Of a stretch of 64,000 bases of DNA, positions 58,335-64,000 are shown in pieces. Every line of letters starts with the position of its first letter. Position 1 is the stretch's first letter. This DNA comes from Gerris lacustris. Its lineage: Eukaryota; Arthropoda; Insecta; Hemiptera; Gerridae. The position numbers and the translations under genes are program-made. The notes under the pieces were generated by a model. The model ran no database searches, had not been told where the DNA came from, and was given only the letters and a program-made list of their open reading frames with translations. The stretch is from contig OX578282.1 in NCBI GenBank assembly GCA_951217055.1, positions 14,323,877 to 14,387,876 on the forward strand. Reading direction: 5' to 3'.

Positions 58335-61300
58335 CTGGAAATTTAAAATTAAACATTATTAATTTTATATTTTAAATGAATTAATTATTTTGACAATTTA
58401 ATTTTAGTTGAAGTAGTCGAGGTGCATTATTTAAAAATTGTGTTTCTACTACAATAATTATTAAACACCTTATATCTTGGTGCGAAGGCTTCCGCGGTTG
58501 GTTTCATAATGGAATTCTAGGTCTTCCGGTGGTGACCGCGTCATAGTGGATGATGTTTCTGACGTTTCGCCTCTTATGCTAGAGGCAGTGAAACAACGTG
58601 AACTATGTCATATTCACTTGTTTCTCTCATCAGAACAACATACGCTACCCTGAAGATGCCTCTAGTATAAGAGGCGAAACGTCGGAAACATCATCCACTA
58701 TGACGCGGTCACCACCGGAAGACCTAGAACTCCAAACACCTTATAATTTAATTGAGGTCTCTGGTAGTGCATGACTCTTTTTCATGGTTTGGGAGCAGGA
58801 TGTTCTAAGGTTGATTCCTGACATCGGCAAAGGGCCCTACGCTCATGTTTACCCAGTGTTACAATATTAATGGGTACCTTACTTAAATGATTCATTGTCT
58901 TTCTGGTTGCATTTGTAAATTATAAGGTTTGCAGCTGATGAAATAACATACTAATCACTAATCACATATGATCCATTTACATTATATACAGTAGAACCTC
59001 GATAAGAAGTGTCTCAAGGGGATTAGAGAAACAGTCTTGTTATCGAGGTGCTCTTTTTGTTGAGGGTCGTGTTATTAAGGTTATTTTGGCTATCAGTCGT
59101 GTTATCAAGGTTAATGGCGGGGTTTTCAAGTCTAGGCCGACCCATTCCTGTATAGAGTCGCGTTATAGAGGTTGACTTCTCAAAGAAGAGTAAAATTCAT
59201 TTGGTTAAGCTCGTAACAATGCCCTACCTAGTTATGTCGAAGGGATTTTGGAAAAATTGGATTAATGTTAAATTGGTAGCTTGCGGATTCCTAGGCATTC
59301 CACCTAGTAGACAAAACAATTCTCCTTCTGTGGTAATGAGGGGTTGAGCCTCCAGTAGAAGTTCAAGCCTAACAATTAGACACCCTTTAGCTTTCTAAAC
59401 CAGTTGTTTCTTAACATAAAGTTTTAGAATCTTACCAGTTCTTTTTTAAGGAAGTAATATTTCTTCCAGTGATATCTCTTCCAATATGTCTCAAGGAATC
59501 ACCCTTTTAACAAATTTACTTGATGCGAAGCATGGCTCACCTCTCTAGAAGTCAAACCCGGAGTATGTTGATGAAGACAGTGATTTCTGGTGATTAAGAT
59601 ACCACATTGGCTATGTCCCTGCGATATCTTCCCAGTGATATTTTCCAGTTATTTGTCTTTTTTAAGGATAAAGGAAGTGATATCTCATTCAGTGATATCT
59701 TTCCCAGTGATGTATTTTTCTAAAGAAGTGATATCTCCAGTGGTATGTATTAAATTAAAGCTATTAGGATTTTTAGCCTGATTTTCTTGTGCTTATTATT
59801 CTAATATTGTAATTAGTAGATTTCCTCTTTTTGTACTCACTACAATTACTTCTATAAAACTACATTTTTATCTAAGTAAATAGAATCTCTCTATGACCAA
59901 CCTATAGAGATCGATTTTTAATAAACATTTATAATCTGCAAGGTTTATAAAATATTGTTTCTATTTTTGGGGCATTAATGTGCTTAATAGTCACCACCTG
60001 TGCTATAGTGGCAACCCTTCTTCTTGGTTTCCTGCCACCTCCGTGTGATTGTGAACTTCCTGATCCACTACTGCTTCGACTCAATCCGATTCTAACACAA
60101 AAAGAAAAACCAATGTTAACTTAATCTTAACGTGTGAGAAAAAATGTTAAATATTGATATACATAAGAAGACGAAAGGACTGTAAATTATTATTAGTCTA
60201 ATAACAATACTCTTCAAAACTGTACACAAATTTACTTAGCAACTTCGAAAAAAAATAAAAAAGAGAAAATAAAAAAAAAATATAATTTTTTTTTATGGCA
60301 ATTGACGCGTTGAAAAGCTAACAAAATCCTTAAATTATTATTGTATTAAAGCTTTTTTACTTTATTTTATATTTGACTTCCGAGTTTACGGATGAAAACG
60401 GAAGGATTATAATCAGTCTGAAGAAAGCAATTTTGGTTTGTCTACGAAGTCGTTAGCTTTTACTTTGTTTAATTGTTATCTTGTTTACTTATTTTTATTA
60501 GTTGACTCGTTACTTTGTTTTATTTTTAGCTTGTTTACTTGCATATTAATTTTAGCTTGTTTACTTGCTTATTATTTTTAGCTTGTTTACTTGCTTATTA
60601 GGTTACTTGGTTGCTTGATATTGTTAGCTTGTTACTTTGTTTAATTATTGTTAGCTTGTTTACTTATGTATTAGTTGACTCGTTACTTTGTTTTATTTTT
60701 AGCTTGTTTACTTGCTTATTAGGTTACTCGTTTGCTTGTTACTTTGTTTAATTGTTAGCTTGTTTACTTATTAATTAGTTGACTTATTACTTTGTTTTAT
60801 TTTTAGCTTGTTTACTTGCTTATTAGTTATTAGGTTACTCGTTTGCTTGCTACTTTGTTTAATTGTTAGCTTGTTTACTTATTTATTAGTCGACTTGTTA
60901 CTTTGTTTTATTTTTAGTTTGTTTACTTGCTTATTATTTTTAGCTTGTTTACTTGCTTATTAGTTTACTCGTTTGTTTGATATTGTTAGCTTCTTACTTT
61001 GTTTAATTGTTAGCTTGTTTACTTATTTATTAGTTGACTCGTTACTTTGTTTTATTTTTAGCTTGTTTACTTGCTTATTAGGTTACTCGTTTGCTTGCTA
61101 CTTTGTTTAATTGTTAGCTTGTTTAATTATTTATTAGTCGACTCGTTACTTTGTTTTATTTTTAGCTTGTTTACTTGCTTATTAGGTTACTCGTTTGCTT
61201 GTTACTGTTACTTCATTTTATTATTAGCTTGTTTACTTGCTTCTTGCTTATTAGTTTACGCGTTAGCTTGTTACTTTGTTATTAGCTTTATATTCTTATT

Positions 61301-62069
61301 AGAAGGTCTTTAGGGATGAAGAAAAGATAATTATTTTCTTTTAATTAAGCTATATTTCTCCCATACCTGGGCATCAGGATATCCATTCAAGATAAAATAA
61401 AATAACTAACTTAACAGACATAAATCATATATAAGTAGAATTTGTTAATTGATCTTAAAATATTTTATCTACATATATATTATCATAATTTCTATAATAT
61501 AACGAAATATAATGGATTATAAGCTTGTTTACTTGCTTATTAGTTTACCTACTCATTTACTTTTTACTTTGTTTTATTATTAACTTGTTTACTTATTTAT
61601 TAGTTGATTCGTTAACATGTTTACATGTTGATTTTTTTGGATGAATTTGTGATGGAGAATTTACTTTGAATTTATATTATAATATTAGGGTTGGTATCGA
61701 TGCTATAATTGCTAAATATTATTTACTGCTAACATTTCCAATATTTACACCGAGTTACTGTTCATCAATCAGTCCATTTTTTTCCTCTTCAAAATACATA
61801 AATAACAAATAACAAAATTTGAAATCTTGTGTACTATGCGCTACATGCAAATATTTTAATTTTCCTAAAATTTCAGCCAATAACTCAGCCTGCTGATTAT
61901 ACGCAACTTACAACACATAAAAAATAAATACTTTTGTTAAAAATAATCTTGGCTATAATGCGTACCTGTGATGAATGATGGAATGATGATTATGAGGGTT
62001 CCACATATCACCAGGAGGAGGTGTGTTTGCGTTACACTGCCAACCTCCTTCCCATCCTCCGTTCTCCAT
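58065..62069 (-). CDS. Fer3: Fer3-type bHLH transcription factor, three coding exons
   Basis: Class II basic helix-loop-helix factor of the Ptf1a/Fer family, orthologue of Drosophila 48-related 3 and vertebrate FERD3L/Nato3; such proteins act in the nucleus, bind E-boxes and heterodimerise with Daughterless/E proteins (family knowledge). Coding exons are 62069-61966, 60091-59998 and 58334-58065; phases 2 and 0 join exactly, giving 155 aa. Residues 86-91 DKLRRK, 92-106 [15 protein letters not shown] and 107-121 to NELL are near-identical to known Fer3 proteins. The basic region spans about 63-78, including NIRERRRM with the E-box-contact Glu74. A Ser/Gly-rich linker (37-54) precedes a basic RKPRRR run, and the C-terminus is His-rich. 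Introns are 1874 and 1663 bp. The ATG at 62069 follows an in-frame upstream TGA, so either it is the start or an undetected 5' exon is joined just before it. No inactivating change is seen. Confidence 0.93.
58513..58731. mobile_element. Penelope-type palindrome in Fer3 intron 2
   Basis: Inverted arms ATTCTAGGTCTTCCGGTGGT ... and inverse, each with GAAACGTC and a GCCTCT...AGAGGC hairpin. Same architecture as 24619-24853 but a different sequence family. Confidence 0.6.
58645..58700 (+). ncRNA. hammerhead-ribozyme-like motif
   Basis: CTGAAGA at 58650-58656, hairpin GCCTCT-AGTATA-AGAGGC, then GAAAC at 58676 and GTC at 58681-58683: an intact CUGANGA-stem II-GAAA core with minimal stem III. The opposite arm (minus strand, near 58585) has lost the CUGANGA block. 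It lies antisense to Fer3. Confidence 0.6.
58989..59200 (+). mobile_element. truncated pogo-like MITE in Fer3 intron 2
   Basis: Starts CAGTAGAACCTCGATAAG after TA, and matches the reverse complement of the right arm plus internal part of the 43171-45535 element (GTGTTATCAAGGTTAATGG). The other terminus is missing. Confidence 0.75.
59201..59990. other. rest of Fer3 intron 2
   Basis: A AGTGATATCT motif recurs about six times at 59465-59750, a degenerate simple repeat; a 63-codon ORF there is unsupported. Confidence 0.45.
59998..60091 (-). CDS. Fer3: Fer3 coding exon 2
   Basis: 94 nt between a pyrimidine-rich TTTGTGTTAG acceptor and a CAG|GTGGTGAC donor. It encodes a Ser/Gly linker and [15 protein letters not shown], which leads directly into [11 protein letters not shown] of exon 3 as in other Fer proteins. 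Confidence 0.9.
60400..61310 (+). repeat. degenerate tandem repeat in Fer3 intron 1
   Basis: About 900 bp built from the words TAGCTTGTTTACTTGCTTATT, GTTGACTCGTTACTTTGTTT and GGTTACTCGTTTGCTTG in a varying order; the GTTGACTCG word recurs at intervals of about 105-170 bp. A further patch is at 61522-61625. The Leu/Cys-rich ORF at 61071-61313 is a by-product. Confidence 0.85.
61626..61960. other. end of Fer3 intron 1
   Basis: AT-rich, nothing recognised apart from the donor GTACGC of exon 1 at its edge. Confidence 0.4.
61966..62069 (-). CDS. Fer3: Fer3 coding exon 1
   Basis: 104 nt from ATG to a CACAG|GTACGC donor, encoding 34 residues and two bases of Arg35. The protein is Gly/Trp/Asn/His-rich ([13 protein letters not shown], then [11 protein letters not shown]). 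This N-terminus is poorly conserved in the family; the case for the exon rests on the phase match with exon 2 and the strong donor. Confidence 0.75.
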
Positions 62070-62353
62070 TCCCCCTGCCACCTTTCAATCAACAACAATT
62101 TTTTGTTTGTTATGTTTCTACAATTTTCAAAGTTTACTTACTGTTCTATTTTTTTTTTTAAATAAATGTATTGGAAAGGATATATATAGTAACCAAGATG
62201 ATCACTATTAATTCGAAATATTTACTTTTTTCAATCTCATATTTGAGTAGGAGAATTATGCGATTATTTGATTGGCAATTGGCAGAATGAGCCATAGAAA
62301 TTGGACTATATTTATTGTTTGAGATCTATTGTATTAAGTTATTTTTAAAATAG

Positions 62354-63056
62354 ACAGGTCAAGTGTGGGCTAGCCAGCACACAGCGAGGGTCCGTAGGCA
62401 ACCCTTTATAGTTTAAGTAGTACCCTGTTGATGGTGTTTTTTAAAATGCTAAAAAGCTTACTTTGAACTATCCTATGGGTCTGACATTCTCAAAATACAT
62501 AAACAAACTTCTGATAAAGTATTTTTTGCCACTGAACCGGACAACAACCATATAAATACAAATACATCGAAAAGACCATAGTTATAAAAAAACGTATTCT
62601 GTCAATAAAAAATAAAATAATATTGTTTTCGAAATTTCCAAAAAGTGGTATCTTATCTTTTGATTGAAGAATGTTAGGGAATTTTTGCACTTCCCATAAG
62701 CGAGATAGAAGGGGGGGGGCACGTTTCACACCCACTTCAAACTTGCCTACGCTCGCCCTATCAAAGTTATAACTAAAGAATTATATATTTTTGTAATCAG
62801 TTCGACGTACCCTTTCATACGATACCCCTCACGGTGTCGGAAAAAAAAAAAAAAAAAATCAACCCTTGAGTTTTTTTACCCTAATTTTTTTTTTTATTTC
62901 GCTATATTTTTAAAATATGTGGGCAGGTACAAGACACATACATGCCAAATTTCAAAGTGATCGGACAAAAGGTGTAGCCGTGAGAGCATGCGAGAGGACG
63001 GACGGACAGACACACGCAGGAAAATATAAGGGTCCTTTGTTTTGCCTACGGACCCT
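62354..63056 (-). repeat. dispersed element F, copy 2
   Basis: Reverse complement of 18537-19228 along its whole length (ACAGGTCAAGTGTG end, CAGCGAGGGTCCGTAGGCA, GAAAAGACCATA, CGCTCGCCCTATCAAAGTTA and the ACGGACCCT end). ORFs in it are shadows. It lies about 0.3 kb upstream of the Fer3 start codon. Confidence 0.85.
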
Positions 63057-63119
63057 AAAAAATCTAGTTATACAGCTTGTGTTTTGCCTATCAGTGAACT
63101 CATAGTCCAGGGTGAGATA

Positions 63120-63265
63120 GGGTGCAAAAAGTCTGATTTTTTGGTGCCTTTTAAGAATATGTGGCCGGCTAAGTTGTCTGCGGGACATAGCTTATCAATA
63201 GGCATTTGAAATAAACAAACCGGTGAAGAGGGGCCATGTCCCGCCCTTTTTGGTGGACCTTTTTT
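63120..63265 (-). repeat. dispersed repeat family A, copy 3 (partial)
   Basis: Shares CTGCGGGACATAGCTTATCA, AGGCATTTGAAA and CCGGTGAAGAGGGGCCATGT with the copies at 1-260 and 5170-5400. Confidence 0.65.
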
Positions 63266-63774
63266 GTAGGTCTCGCGAAAAGGGAAAAAATAGTTTTTTT
63301 TGTTTTTTTTTAAAGTGAATAGGAAAAAAGATACACGCCCCCGAAAAAGCCCCTAAAACGGACGTCTAAGAGCGGGCCCCAGATGGGTGTCTATGACCGA
63401 ATTATGTATAAAATTATCGGCATTATTAGCATACACATTTTAAATTATTTCTCAGTATTTGCATACATTTTGCTCACCATGAAGGTATATAGACAAGTTA
63501 TTAGTGCAATATCTTACTTTTAATAGAGTAGTGGTTTCCAAAGGGAACCACTAATGAGGTTCGCTGCAAGTCGCCAGGAAGTCCGCTATAATCCTTAATA
63601 TGAATAAATAAATACTTTATTGACACATTAAAATGTATTATGTACAAGAAATATACAGAAATGAGACATTTTTAGTAACAAGATTTGATTTTTTAAATAT
63701 TTCTATTGTTTTGCTCATTTGAACTGAAAAGTTAATTTTTAAGTTTTTGGTAGTATGAATACTACGAAAGTTTA
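63266..63774. other. stretch without a gene
   Basis: Nothing recognised. Confidence 0.4.
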
Positions 63775-63917
63775 AATTTTAATTTAAATCAGATTATAAT
63801 TATTATTAACTGCGGGAGATAGACAGAGAAAAAAAATATAGACTCCAGCGCTGGAGTCTATTTTTCTCTGTCTGTCTCCCATAGTTAATAATAATTATAA
63901 TTTGATTTAAATTAAAA
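63775..63917. repeat. long near-perfect palindrome
   Basis: About 70-bp arms centred on CTCCAGCGCTGGAG (63843-63856), running outwards through GACAGAGAAAAA and AATAATTATAAT to TTTAAATT. Few mismatches. Probably a recent foldback element. Confidence 0.85.
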
Positions 63918-64000
63918 AGTTATTTGTTGTTTCGTACGTCATTTCGTGAAACTAAACACATAGAAAATGAATGTTTGGAACCCAAAGAGTAAAAATATTT

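Noticed and set aside
61071..61313. Leu/Cys-rich 80-codon ORF resembling a membrane protein
   Set aside because: It is a translation of the intronic tandem repeat inside Fer3 and has no independent support.
62180..62192. TATATATA as the Fer3 TATA box
   Set aside because: Position is plausible, but no initiator lies at the right distance and such AT runs are common here.
62490..62735. 81-codon ORF with a hydrophobic stretch
   Set aside because: It lies within dispersed element F; the copy at 18.8-19.1 kb gives a different, equally unsupported ORF.

Overview
This window looks like nuclear DNA from an insect with an AT-rich, transposon-laden genome. That rests on two intron-containing genes whose spliced products are recognisable insect orthologues, and on remnants of typical arthropod transposons (Ty3/Gypsy, BEL/Pao, RTE, Jockey/CR1-like, Penelope-like, piggyBac, PIF/Harbinger, Tc1/mariner, pogo-like and hAT). 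The order cannot be fixed; a beetle is plausible but not shown. No bacterial features, rRNA genes, tRNA genes or CRISPR arrays were found.

Two host genes are supported, both on the minus strand. Elongin B (116 aa) has four coding exons between 48256 and 41528, with consistent splice phases and a family-typical length; its third intron holds a hAT MITE and a hAT element nested in a pogo-like element. Fer3 (48-related 3 / FERD3L / Nato3-type bHLH factor, 155 aa) has three coding exons between 62069 and 58065, with a tandem-repeat first intron and a Penelope-type palindrome in its second. A TATA box plus Inr at 48811-48843 on the plus strand may start an unidentified divergent transcript about 0.6 kb upstream of the Elongin B start codon.

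Layout. 1-9 kb: dispersed repeats, a 20-bp minisatellite and a LINE 3' end. 9.5-11.8 kb: two inverted copies of a 1-kb Harbinger-like element. 13-21 kb: a MITE, a PIF/Harbinger element nested in an older repeat, a mariner remnant, and a foldback element. 24.6 kb: a Penelope-type palindrome with hammerhead-ribozyme-like motifs. 26-27.8 kb: two adjoining tandem arrays (62-65 bp and about 133 bp units). 29.4-36.1 kb: a complete-ended but inactivated Ty3/Gypsy element (LTRs, 5-bp target duplication, primer site, polypurine tract) carrying two TTAA-flanked piggyBac-type insertions, one of which holds a further palindromic MITE; it abuts a decayed BEL/Pao integrase region at 36.1-37.4 kb. 37.4-41.5 kb: AT-rich, no gene seen. 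41.5-48.3 kb: Elongin B. 49-57 kb: foldback and pogo-like elements, RTE fragments and a 97-bp tandem array made of an RTE C-terminal segment. 58-62.1 kb: Fer3. 62.4-64 kb: more copies of repeats seen at 18.5 kb and 1 kb, and a long hairpin.

Elongin B (housekeeping, transcription elongation and ubiquitin ligase adaptor) and Fer3 (tissue-specific transcription factor) have no evident functional link. Nothing here amounts to a new multi-gene system; the most unusual content is the layered, datable transposon nesting and the self-complementary elements.
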